Of a DNA stretch of 64,000 nt, positions 54,030-64,000 are shown piece after piece. The DNA is from Henricia sp. BOLD:AAB3569 (lineage: Eukaryota > Echinodermata > Asteroidea > Spinulosida > Echinasteridae), in contig JBBELK010000052.1 of assembly GCA_037783545.1 (NCBI GenBank), positions 1,488,001 to 1,552,000 on the forward strand, in the 5' to 3' direction. Below the pieces are notes generated by a model that searched no databases, had not been told where the DNA came from, and saw nothing but the letters and a program-made list of their open reading frames with translations. A program made the position numbers and the translations under genes. The first letter of the stretch is position 1. Every line of letters starts with the position of its first letter.

Positions 54030-54544
54030 AGGCAGTATACATCATTGGTAATCTCGAAAATCAGAAATGTTCACAGATTTACGCCTAACTTACACAATAT
54101 AAACATGATGACCGTAGAAAACTTCCCCTGAAATGGTTTTGTCTGAAGTGCTATAGTCTTTGAGAAATGAGTAAAACAATTAGTTTTCGTCTCATGAGAC
54201 GAACATTTAAATCGCCCCAAAACCATTTCGCCCAAGTGCCATTTCGCCCCAAACCACTTCGCCCCAGTGCCATTTCGTCCCAATTACTTCGTCCAAACAC
54301 TACATCGCCCAAATGCCACTTAGCCCAAAACCACTTTGTGCATAGGCCGTAGTTCAGGGCGAAATGGTTCAGGGCGAAGGGGTTTTGGGGCGAAATGACT
54401 GCAAACCCTTTTTTGACTGTTTTCTCAAAAGTTAGACGAAGTACGGAGCTGGTTTTTGCTCAGGTTGGTTTTAATCATGCATATCTTCAATCACACAGGG
54501 GGATAAAACTATTTGCAACAGTTTACCAATCATGTATACTATCT
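54030..54544 (+). mobile_element. TTAA MITE, family M copy 5
   Basis: TTAA at 54026-54029 and 54545-54548. Left end AGGCAGTATACATCATTGGT, right end CCAATCATGTATACTATCT. Same internal TTCGCCCCAAAACC array and complement. Confidence 0.88.
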
Positions 54545-54837
54545 TTAAAGTCTAATAGATTAATTAGATTTGTATACTACAAGTAAGTCTCATTTGTCAC
54601 GATACCTTCCGTTGATCTTTCGGGTTTGCGTAAGAGACCAAGTATACTAGCGGTATCACCATCTACAACGTGATGGGTTTGTTTTTATACGAGTCTATAA
54701 CGTGTGTGGAGAACCGACGCAGGAATTTGGGATATTCTCGCTTGTAAACGGCGCGAATGACGGAGCTAGGAACCCAGCCACCGGGATTTGCTGTGAACAT
54801 AATACAAGGAATGTATTGTTAGTTTGGAAAGAAACTT

Positions 54838-55069
54838 TCAGTGGCCGTCCAAAGTTGTCAAGATTTTCACAGTTCTACAGAGCGTAGTATTTTTCGAGAC
54901 CCCTCTCCCTTCCCCCCGAAAAACTACTTATGAAAATTTTTCTGTCAGTACCATGAAGTGTCAACATTGTAGAGTGCATGTAAAGTCCTACACGGCCCTG
55001 GACATCCCCCCCCTTCCAACATTTTGTAGAACCGTGAAAATGTTGACAACTTTGGACAGCGCCTTAAGC
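54838..55069. mobile_element. MITE, GTCCAAAGTTGTCA family (in copy 1)
   Basis: GTGGCCGTCCAAAGTTGTCA at left, TGTTGACAACTTTGGACAGC at right. TACAGAGCGTAGTATTTTTC near the left. Duplicate at 60334-60565. Confidence 0.7.
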
Positions 55070-55473
55070 CTGGCGTACATTGACTTTGCAACTGGAAGCA
55101 ACTAGTGGCAACCGATGTTTCCGGCAATAGAAGCAACTCGCGGCAACTGGGAGCAACTGATCAGTTGCTTAAAAAGGTTGATGTACACACACTTGCAACA
55201 ACTGTCAACTTTAAAAATCCCAGTTGACGCGAGTTGCTCAAGTTCTACTTTCTGGCAACTAGTTGTACCCAGTTGCGGTCAGTTGCATCGATGTACGCGT
55301 ACTTGCAACTTGCACTGTCAGTTGCACGAGTGCACATCGACAGCAAAAGGACAATGTACTCCAGGCTTTACCGAGTTGCCGTGTCGATGTGCGCGCTCTG
55401 GAAATGTAGACATGGCTATATGCTCTCCGTTGCCGCTAGTTGTGCAACTGATCAGTTGAGTTGCTTCCAGTTG
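55070..55473. repeat. GTTGC/GCAAC-rich inverted-repeat element
   Basis: TTTGCAACTGGAAGCAACT at left faces AGTTGCTTCCAGTTGTTAA at right, with many GTTGC and GCAAC words between them. Duplicate at 60566-60969. The open frames across it are products of the repeated word. Confidence 0.6.
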
Positions 55474-55477
55474 TTAA

Positions 55478-56493
55478 AGGCCCATCATATCATTTGCAAT
55501 AACCAAACATTTTACTTCACGAGTTGACAAGCAAAACCTTACTCTAAGTGTTAAACACCATACTGAAATTAACAACCGAGGACAGTTTTTCTCAAAAAAT
55601 GTGTGCGCACAATTATTATTATTTATTTACTATTCACTTTGCACAAAAACCATGCACAGATTTTGAATTTTTTTTAAAAGCATTGCTGTATCTATGTAGC
55701 TAAAGGACTGTCCGCATTGGACTTTTTTGGGGAAAACAATGGGTACTTTTCCCATTTTTAATCCAGTACGGACAGCCCAGGAAGTTTTCCTCTCAGTAAC
55801 TTTTCCCGAGTCCAGCGGTTACTTTTCCTGGCCAACTTCTGCCCAGGAAAACTGACCAGGTAACTTTTCCCGGGACGATAAGTCCAATGCGGACACATCA
55901 AGTCGGTAAAAGCGCTCTGGAAGCGTACGTCCGGGCTGTGAAGGTCATCCCGCTAAAGGGGCGTTCACACTATCGCGGAAAAATCACACTGTTCCATTGG
56001 TTTGTACACAAACTGGTTTGCTGCTTGTGCGCGGACTATCGCGACGCGCAAAACGTTTTGAGCTGGGTCAAAGTTCAAATCTGTTGAACTTTGACCGCGG
56101 TGCGCTGACCTTACCAAAGCGCAGCCAATGAGGTATCAGAGAGGCCCCAAGTTACCAGAGTGGAATTTTCTATTTTGGAATAATCGGCGATTGGGAGCTC
56201 ATGCAATGCGGTGAGCGCAGCGCAAAAGTGTGATTTTTCCGCGATAGTGTGAACGCACCTTTAGGGACACTGCACATGCTCTCCCACGGTCTCGGTAATT
56301 TTTCCCATGTTAATTCTCTCCGACGCAAGCTAAATCAATAACTGAAATTTATTTAGCCATTTTTCATTTTACCGCCGTCTCGGTAAAACTTGCTGAAAAA
56401 TAAGTCCAATGCAGACACAACTTTTGCAGTATGTTATGCCTTTATTCCAGGAATCCGTAAAAGGTTTTGTCTTGCAAATGATATATTGGGCTT
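55478..56493. mobile_element. TTAA-flanked element with two nested insertions
   Basis: TTAA at 55474-55477 and 56494-56497; ends AGGCCCATCATATCATTTGC and GCAAATGATATATTGGGCT. It holds a second element (about 55697-56416, TGTCCGCATTGGACTT and AAGTCCAATGCAGACA ends), which in turn holds a third (55956-56262, GCGTTCACACTATCGCGG and CCGCGATAGTGTGAACGC). Duplicate at 60974-61989. Confidence 0.8.
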
Positions 56494-56655
56494 TTAAATT
56501 GTGCGGCTCTAACATTTTCATGCATCAACAGATGATTTAAGAGGAAAAGACTTGTTTAAAAGTTGACAAAACAAAAGAAGGCTGCTTAATCGGAAAATAT
56601 AATTAAGTAACAACAAAGACATGCTAAAGTGTCACACCTGGTAATCAACAGTGGT

Positions 56656-57482
56656 ATACAGCCCGTTTACACTCAATTCGCCTTTGCCGAATCGAACTCC
56701 GCAATTTCCAAAAAGGGGAGTTGAAGCCGGATAGGCACTAAGTGTAAACACAAAAGGCGAATTGAAAAAGACTGATCAGACCCGAGTCTGATTCGCCTTT
56801 TCCAAGTCACCTTTGGGGTAGGGTTGAACCCCACAATTGCGGGGTTGAACCCCGCAATCGTCAAGGTCGCTTGTAGTGTAAACGCTACCCGAATACAGAT
56901 TCGGCAATTTCCTTTGGTGACATCCGGAAGGCCATCGTTTGGCGCACTTTATTTTGTGGGCGTGCGTGATAGAATGTACGCCACTTACTGAGCTGGTGTG
57001 CTACTGCTAGTACATAGCTCACGGCACGTTTTGTTGGGCAAAAACCACCCTAGTCCTACTGGAAATTCGTCCTACTGACAAGCACTTCTTCTCTGCATAA
57101 ATCTACGCCGTAAAATAGCCAAAAGTGGCAACATCATGGCTACAAAAACAAAGGAATTCCCCATGATATCGAACTGTTGAAATTCACTCCAGAATTTTCG
57201 CCAACAGGAACAGTTTTGCATGCAGCAGCGCAGTAATATACTAATAACACGTCGATTTTCACGACACCCACCACGTGTGACGTGCATGCAGCGCTTGCAT
57301 TTACACAACAACATCGGGCGCGCGCTTTCATGACCTCTCATTTTGACCTTTCACATGCACCCCGGGGTCACACGCATCGGTATTTCCAGGTAACAAATTG
57401 CCGAGTTTGCGGTTTGCTCTGCGGTTGCAATAAAAATGCCGAATCTGTATCCACCTTCGCCCGTTTGAGTGTAAACGCGGTG
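56656..57482. mobile_element. Element with CCCGTTTACACTCAA ends
   Basis: Left end CCCGTTTACACTCAATTCGC, right end CGCCCGTTTGAGTGTAAACG. AATTGCGGGGTTGAACCCCG forms an inner hairpin near 56835. The 89- and 129-residue frames overlapping it lack any recognised domain. Duplicate at 62152-62978. Confidence 0.55.
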
Positions 57483-57936
57483 TTACATGCAACTTTGATT
57501 TTATCGACCTATCAGAATGTGGGAAAACCAGTTTCCTTCCAGGGACATACATATAGCAGAAAGCATTTGTCATCAAGGGTTAGGAATTTGTTATTGTGTA
57601 GCAGTGAATGGTATTGTGAAATAAATCTGCAGTTTGTAGACATTTTAGTGCAAAAAAGAGGAAGTTCATAAGGAAATGCCCTTGGTGCAATAGCAAACAC
57701 CCATTTATAGCAATTTAACAATACATGTACGACCTCGATTTGGGGTTATTCTGGGGGAAAAACCGGGGGACAACAATGCACTGTTCCATCAACTCGGCAT
57801 GGGGCAATCGCCGGTTGAATTGGTCTTCATAAAAGATTTGTCATAACGTGCATTTTTTACCGATGATCGATTTCTCTATTAAACTACATTGGATTACGCA
57901 TGTTCCTTGGAGCATGCAGCCTTTTTACACAATTAA

Positions 57937-58493
57937 AGGGCCTGAAATGATGTTTTTATCAATAAAATCTGTGCTATGAAACTATTCCATTAATTTACAA
58001 TCATAAAAATCCTACTTCAAAGTTGTTTTGGGGGGTTAAAATCAAGGTTTTTTTATTTGTATGCTGATGAAAATTTACATATGCATGAGCAAACTGGTGA
58101 TGTCACATTAGGAAAACACAGGAAAATCTCATTCAACTGTGCACAAAGGTTTCCACAATTTTCTCCAACTTGCTGAAACTTCTGTAACCCATGACGGTTT
58201 AGGTTTGTTTTACATGTTGCCTGTTGCAAACCATGACAAAACTAAGGCTGGAAACAATTCCAGTTTGAAGTCTTATGTTTTTTCTTTGCTTTTCTGCTGT
58301 GTGTTCCTAAAGTGACATGCCCCAAACAGCGCCCTCTTTCTGTGAGTTTATGTGAAGAAATTTTCAAAGTTGAAAAATGCCACTTTTTGTTTATGGGGCA
58401 TCAAAATGAACCGTAGTATTGTCTTTCTAGACAGGTAATCCTTCATATACAGCAAACACTGTGCATAAAGTTATTGAGCATTTCAGGGGCCCT
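57937..58493. mobile_element. TTAA-flanked element AGGGCCTGAAATG
   Basis: TTAA at 57933-57936 and 58494-58497. Ends AGGGCCTGAAATGATG and TTTCAGGGGCCCT. Duplicate at 63433-63989. A partial relative starts near 14885 (TCCCTGAAATGG). Confidence 0.75.
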
Positions 58494-58504
58494 TTAAGGC
58501 TCTG

Positions 58505-60114
58505 AACATTGGCTCACAATACAGGCTAACTGTATAAAATGCAACTAGTGACGCATTTCTCCGCATGATTTGCGAGGTATTTTTGTGGATGAGTGGAGCA
58601 TGAGATTTCAAGGATTTGACCAAAAAGGGGGGTGGGGGGGGGGGGAATTAATATAAATAAAGCTTAACGTGCAAGCCATACCCTCTCAAACATGAACCCA
58701 AAATAGAAGTTGTAAAACTGGGTCTCCAAATAATGTCAGCCATTTTTAGAGTATAATGGTGCAGTTATATTGATAACAGGAATTTGGTCCCCGATAGTCC
58801 AAATAAAAGATCTTTGTTGAGAAATTGCAGCCAAACATTTTGAAGAAATATTTGTGTGAAACATTTTACATGCCTTCTACTTTTGGACAGCCTTTTTAAG
58901 TTTTGTATCAGTTTAAAATTGGCCCAAATTGCCGGATCTAGTTTCATCTCTGGCTAAATGTAAATAACTCCAAATATTTTCTTGGCATATGACTTGCATG
59001 TAATTAGGGAATAAAAGTTGGTTTGAACGGTCTTAAACATACGTTCAAAACTGGCTAGGGGCCTGGAGGCTGATAATGGCCCGAGCCCGAGCGTGGGCCA
59101 TTATCAGCCTCCAGCCGCTTTTGAATGTACAAGTTACATGGTAAATTTGTATGGGAAGATTTCAGACATTTCATTACACTATTTGTAGCCCTTTTTGGGG
59201 TTTAAGTTACCTCCATAGAACATCAAGTTATTTATTTTATAATGAGAAAAGATCAATGTACGGGTATTTGTCACGTTTCTATGAAAACTGGTTTTGTTTG
59301 ACAAAATGTGCCCTGCATTTGTGTATTCATCAGGAAATATGCCAACAGAGGGCGCTATATACTGAATACAATCTATGCTGATACTCAGAGATTGGCAGAA
59401 AATGAGCAGCTATAGAGTGACACTGAATAAACCAAGATTTGACAGACATCCGGGTTTTTGGCAGCCCATACTTATAGGTGCAATCTGAATAACAATGATT
59501 ACAGGATGGAAAGTTCTGGGCAGGAAATCAAAGTTCCAAGGTCATGGAACATCCTGATTCTGATTGGACCCACTGATAAAAATGCCTGGCCTGACATACA
59601 ATTTGTTTTTTCCCACATTAAGGCTTTGTCACAGACATGACAGAACTCCACAAAAAAGCCAGAAAAAATAAGTGTCTTCTTAGCGTAGTTTTGGAGACCT
59701 CATTTGCATGGTTTTGAGCAATACATGTACTTTTGGGCACTGGTTTGGAGTGGTACCATAGCAGAAATTGTCTCGGAAAAAAACATGTCAAGGCACTGTT
59801 TCTCTTCATGTTTGAATACAAATTGCGCTACACGTGCACGCGAACCAAAAACCTACAGCGTTGTGGTACATTTCATTTATGTTTTCACGAAGGGAACGTT
59901 TGACCAAACGTTCAAGAAAATGATATTTGATGTGGTTTTGATTTTGAACAGCATAGCTCCACTGAAATGACCAGGTTTCGGTATCACATAAAAGCACATT
60001 TGGCTTCTCACATGTGGCACTCCATCCTAAAAATGATTAATTAGTTGTGAGTTACTAATTGATTAACAGAAGAATCTGTTCGTGAAAACGTAAAATCAAT
60101 AAATCTGGAGATCA
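58505..60114. other. Spacer between the duplicated copies
   Basis: No gene recognised. 58628-58650 has a G-run; 59140-59240 resembles part of the 19226 foldback (CACTATTTGTAGCCCTTTTT). Otherwise A+T-rich. Confidence 0.5.
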
Positions 60115-60275
60115 GGGCCTAATTTCATGGAACCTGTTAGCACAAAAATTTGTTTAGCACAGAATTTCTTTGCTCTGTAAAATGGGTTACCAGCCAAAAT
60201 TGTATGTCAAATTGTATTTTTAGGAACAGGAGCAAAATATCAATAAATACACATCACATACAATTTTGGCTGGCA
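60115..60275. mobile_element. Truncated foldback element at the duplication edge
   Basis: GGGCCTAATTTCATGGAACC and ACCAGCCAAAATTGTATG followed by its complement CATACAATTTTGGCTGG. Related to the 27216 element and 23305-23420. It is cut at 60275, exactly where duplication copy 2 begins. Confidence 0.65.
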
Positions 60276-63200
60276 ACCGGGATTTGCTGTGAACATAATA
60301 CAAGGAATGTATTGTTAGTTTGGAAAGAAACTTTCAGTGGCCGTCCAAAGTTGTCAAGATTTTCACAGTTCTACAGAGCGTAGTATTTTTCGAGACCCCT
60401 CTCCCTTCCCCCCGAAAAACTACTTATGAAAATTTTTCTGTCAGTACCATGAAGTGTCAACATTGTAGAGTGCATGTAAAGTCCTACACGGCCCTGGACA
60501 TCCCCCCCCTTCCAACATTTTGTAGAACCGTGAAAATGTTGACAACTTTGGACAGCGCCTTAAGCCTGGCGTACATTGACTTTGCAACTGGAAGCAACTA
60601 GTGGCAACCGATGTTTCCGGCAATAGAAGCAACTCGCGGCAACTGGGAGCAACTGATCAGTTGCTTAAAAAGGTTGATGTACACACACTTGCAACAACTG
60701 TCAACTTTAAAAATCCCAGTTGACGCGAGTTGCTCAAGTTCTACTTTCTGGCAACTAGTTGTACCCAGTTGCGGTCAGTTGCATCGATGTACGCGTACTT
60801 GCAACTTGCACTGTCAGTTGCACGAGTGCACATCGACAGCAAAAGGACAATGTACTCCAGGCTTTACCGAGTTGCCGTGTCGATGTGCGCGCTCTGGAAA
60901 TGTAGACATGGCTATATGCTCTCCGTTGCCGCTAGTTGTGCAACTGATCAGTTGAGTTGCTTCCAGTTGTTAAAGGCCCATCATATCATTTGCAATAACC
61001 AAACATTTTACTTCACGAGTTGACAAGCAAAACCTTACTCTAAGTGTTAAACACCATACTGAAATTAACAACCGAGGACAGTTTTTCTCAAAAAATGTGT
61101 GCGCACAATTATTATTATTTATTTACTATTCACTTTGCACAAAAACCATGCACAGATTTTGAATTTTTTTTAAAAGCATTGCTGTATCTATGTAGCTAAA
61201 GGACTGTCCGCATTGGACTTTTTTGGGGAAAACAATGGGTACTTTTCCCATTTTTAATCCAGTACGGACAGCCCAGGAAGTTTTCCTCTCAGTAACTTTT
61301 CCCGAGTCCAGCGGTTACTTTTCCTGGCCAACTTCTGCCCAGGAAAACTGACCAGGTAACTTTTCCCGGGACGATAAGTCCAATGCGGACACATCAAGTC
61401 GGTAAAAGCGCTCTGGAAGCGTACGTCCGGGCTGTGAAGGTCATCCCGCTAAAGGGGCGTTCACACTATCGCGGAAAAATCACACTGTTCCATTGGTTTG
61501 TACACAAACTGGTTTGCTGCTTGTGCGCGGACTATCGCGACGCGCAAAACGTTTTGAGCTGGGTCAAAGTTCAAATCTGTTGAACTTTGACCGCGGTGCG
61601 CTGACCTTACCAAAGCGCAGCCAATGAGGTATCAGAGAGGCCCCAAGTTACCAGAGTGGAATTTTCTATTTTGGAATAATCGGCGATTGGGAGCTCATGC
61701 AATGCGGTGAGCGCAGCGCAAAAGTGTGATTTTTCCGCGATAGTGTGAACGCACCTTAAGGGACACTGCACATGCTCTCCCACGGTCTCGGTAATTTTTC
61801 CCATGTTAATTCTCTCCGACGCAAGCTAAATCAATAACTGAAATTTATTTAGCCATTTTTCATTTTACCGCCGTCTCGGTAAAACTTGCTGAAAAATAAG
61901 TCCAATGCAGACACAACTTTTGCAGTATGTTATGCCTTTATTCCAGGAATCCGTAAAAGGTTTTGTCTTGCAAATGATATATTGGGCTTTTAAATTGTGC
62001 GGCTCTAACATTTTCATGCATCAACAGATGATTTAAGAGGAAAAGACTTGTTTAAAAGTTGACAAAACAAAAGAAGGCTGCTTAATCGGAAAATATAATT
62101 AAGTAACAACAAAGACATGCTAAAGTGTCACACCTGGTAATCAACAGTGGTATACAGCCCGTTTACACTCAATTCGCCTTTGCCGAATCGAACTCCGCAA
62201 TTTCCAAAAAGGGGAGTTGAAGCCGGATAGGCACTAAGTGTAAACACAAAAGGCGAATTGAAAAAGACTGATCAGACCCGAGTCTGATTCGCCTTTTCCA
62301 AGTCACCTTTGGGGTAGGGTTGAACCCCACAATTGCGGGGTTGAACCCCGCAATCGTCAAGGTCGCTTGTAGTGTAAACGCTACCCGAATACAGATTCGG
62401 CAATTTCCTTTGGTGACATCCGGAAGGCCATCGTTTGGCGCACTTTATTTTGTGGGCGTGCGTGATAGAATGTACGCCACTTACTGAGCTGGTGTGCTAC
62501 TGCTAGTACATAGCTCACGGCACGTTTTGTTGGGCAAAAACCACCCTAGTCCTACTGGAAATTCGTCCTACTGACAAGCACTTCTTCTCTGCATAAATCT
62601 ACGCCGTAAAATAGCCAAAAGTGGCAACATCATGGCTACAAAAACAAAGGAATTCCCCATGATATCGAACTGTTGAAATTCACTCCAGAATTTTCGCCAA
62701 CAGGAACAGTTTTGCATGCAGCAGCGCAGTAATATACTAATAACACGTCGATTTTCACGACACCCACCACGTGTGACGTGCATGCAGCGCTTGCATTTAC
62801 ACAACAACATCGGGCGCGCGCTTTCATGACCTCTCATTTTGACCTTTCACATGCACCCCGGGGTCACACGCATCGGTATTTCCAGGTAACAAATTGCCGA
62901 GTTTGCGGTTTGCTCTGCGGTTGCAATAAAAATGCCGAATCTGTATCCACCTTCGCCCGTTTGAGTGTAAACGCGGTGTTACATGCAACTTTGATTTTAT
63001 CGACCTATCAGAATGTGGGAAAACCAGTTTCCTTCCAGGGACATACATATAGCAGAAAGCATTTGTCATCAAGGGTTAGGAATTTGTTATTGTGTAGCAG
63101 TGAATGGTATTGTGAAATAAATCTGCAGTTTGTAGACATTTTAGTGCAAAAAAGAGGAAGTTCATAAGGAAATGCCCTTGGTGCAATAGCAAACACCCAT

Positions 63201-64000
63201 TTATAGCAATTTAACAATACATGTACGACCTCGATTTGGGGTTATTCTGGGGGAAAAACCGGGGGACAACAATGCACTGTTCCATCAACTCGGCATGGGG
63301 CAATCGCCGGTTGAATTGGTCTTCATAAAAGATTTGTCATAACGTGCATTTTTTACCGATGATCGATTTCTCTATTAAACTACATTGGATTACGCATGTT
63401 CCTTGGAGCATGCAGCCTTTTTACACAATTAAAGGGCCTGAAATGATGTTTTTATCAATAAAATCTGTGCTATGAAACTATTCCATTAATTTACAATCAT
63501 AAAAATCCTACTTCAAAGTTGTTTTGGGGGGTTAAAATCAAGGTTTTTTTATTTGTATGCTGATGAAAATTTACATATGCATGAGCAAACTGGTGATGTC
63601 ACATTAGGAAAACACAGGAAAATCTCATTCAACTGTGCACAAAGGTTTCCACAATTTTCTCCAACTTGCTGAAACTTCTGTAACCCATGACGGTTTAGGT
63701 TTGTTTTACATGTTGCCTGTTGCAAACCATGACAAAACTAAGGCTGGAAACAATTCCAGTTTGAAGTCTTATGTTTTTTCTTTGCTTTTCTGCTGTGTGT
63801 TCCTAAAGTGACATGCCCCAAACAGCGCCCTCTTTCTGTGAGTTTATGTGAAGAAATTTTCAAAGTTGAAAAATGCCACTTTTTGTTTATGGGGCATCAA
63901 AATGAACCGTAGTATTGTCTTTCTAGACAGGTAATCCTTCATATACAGCAAACACTGTGCATAAAGTTATTGAGCATTTCAGGGGCCCTTTAAGGCTCTG
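60276..64000 (+). repeat. Segmental duplication, copy 2 (runs off the window)
   Basis: Same sequence as 54780-58504. The shared part begins at ACCGGGATTTG; the bases before it differ between copies. The window ends inside this copy. Confidence 0.95.

Larger units (their letters stand above)
54780..58504 (+). repeat. Segmental duplication, copy 1
   Basis: At least 3725 bp matching 60276-64000 at a constant offset of 5496 bp. I found one substitution (56261, T here, A in copy 2). Copy 1 could extend past 58504, which cannot be tested because copy 2 runs to the window end. All elements listed inside are present twice. No gene recognised in it. Confidence 0.95.

Noticed and set aside
55115-55459. 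Cysteine-rich 114-residue frame resembling a secreted peptide
   Set aside because: Cysteines come from the repeated GTTGC word in an inverted-repeat element.
57282-57671. 129-residue frame in duplication copy 1 (also 62778-63167)
   Set aside because: It overlaps the end of the CCCGTTTACACTCAA element, has no recognised domain, and conservation between copies reflects recent DNA duplication.

Overview
The window is animal nuclear DNA. It holds a multi-exon gene with canonical GT-AG introns, about 60% A+T, and a very dense layer of short inverted-repeat transposons, LINE tails, tRNA-derived SINEs and simple repeats. The one protein gene I can recognise is a dual oxidase maturation factor (DUOXA), a metazoan family. 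The style of the repeats suggests a marine invertebrate deuterostome: many short TTAA-flanked elements opening with AGGCAGTATACATGATTGG-like ends, and frequent TACATGTA and TAGGCCTA words. I would guess an echinoderm, possibly a sea star, but that species call rests on memory of repeat style and is weak.

Layout. 1-4.2 kb is upstream DNA made of old repeats; no partner DUOX exon is visible. 4.23-24.23 kb is the DUOXA gene on the + strand: nine coding exons, every junction keeping frame, predicting 405 residues. Its introns carry most of the best-preserved elements: a 1.2-kb PIF/Harbinger-like element with a small open frame, two hAT-like GACTCG elements flanking exon 6, a mariner-like foldback, and others. 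A long-TIR element begins about 30 bp beyond the last possible stop codon and supplies the only nearby AATAAA.

25-54 kb has no gene I can support. It contains a local rearranged duplication (28.4-30.9 kb), a 54-bp minisatellite split by a transposon (37.7-38.8 kb), two LINE 3' ends, a pair of inverted Penelope-type endonuclease relics (48.7-50.2 kb) and several nested DNA elements. 52.4-52.9 kb is an unusually GC-rich patch with no recognised repeat.

54.8-64 kb is dominated by a direct duplication: 54780-58504 recurs at 60276-64000 with only one base difference noticed, and the second copy runs off the window. It is either a very recent segmental duplication or an assembly duplicate.

Biology. 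DUOXA is the ER partner that lets DUOX NADPH oxidases mature and reach the plasma membrane to release hydrogen peroxide. The rest of the window is best read as a transposon landscape. No undescribed multi-gene system was found. The most unusual signals are the recurrent use of single TTAA sites by different element families, the alternative reading frame in the last DUOXA exon, and the young duplication.
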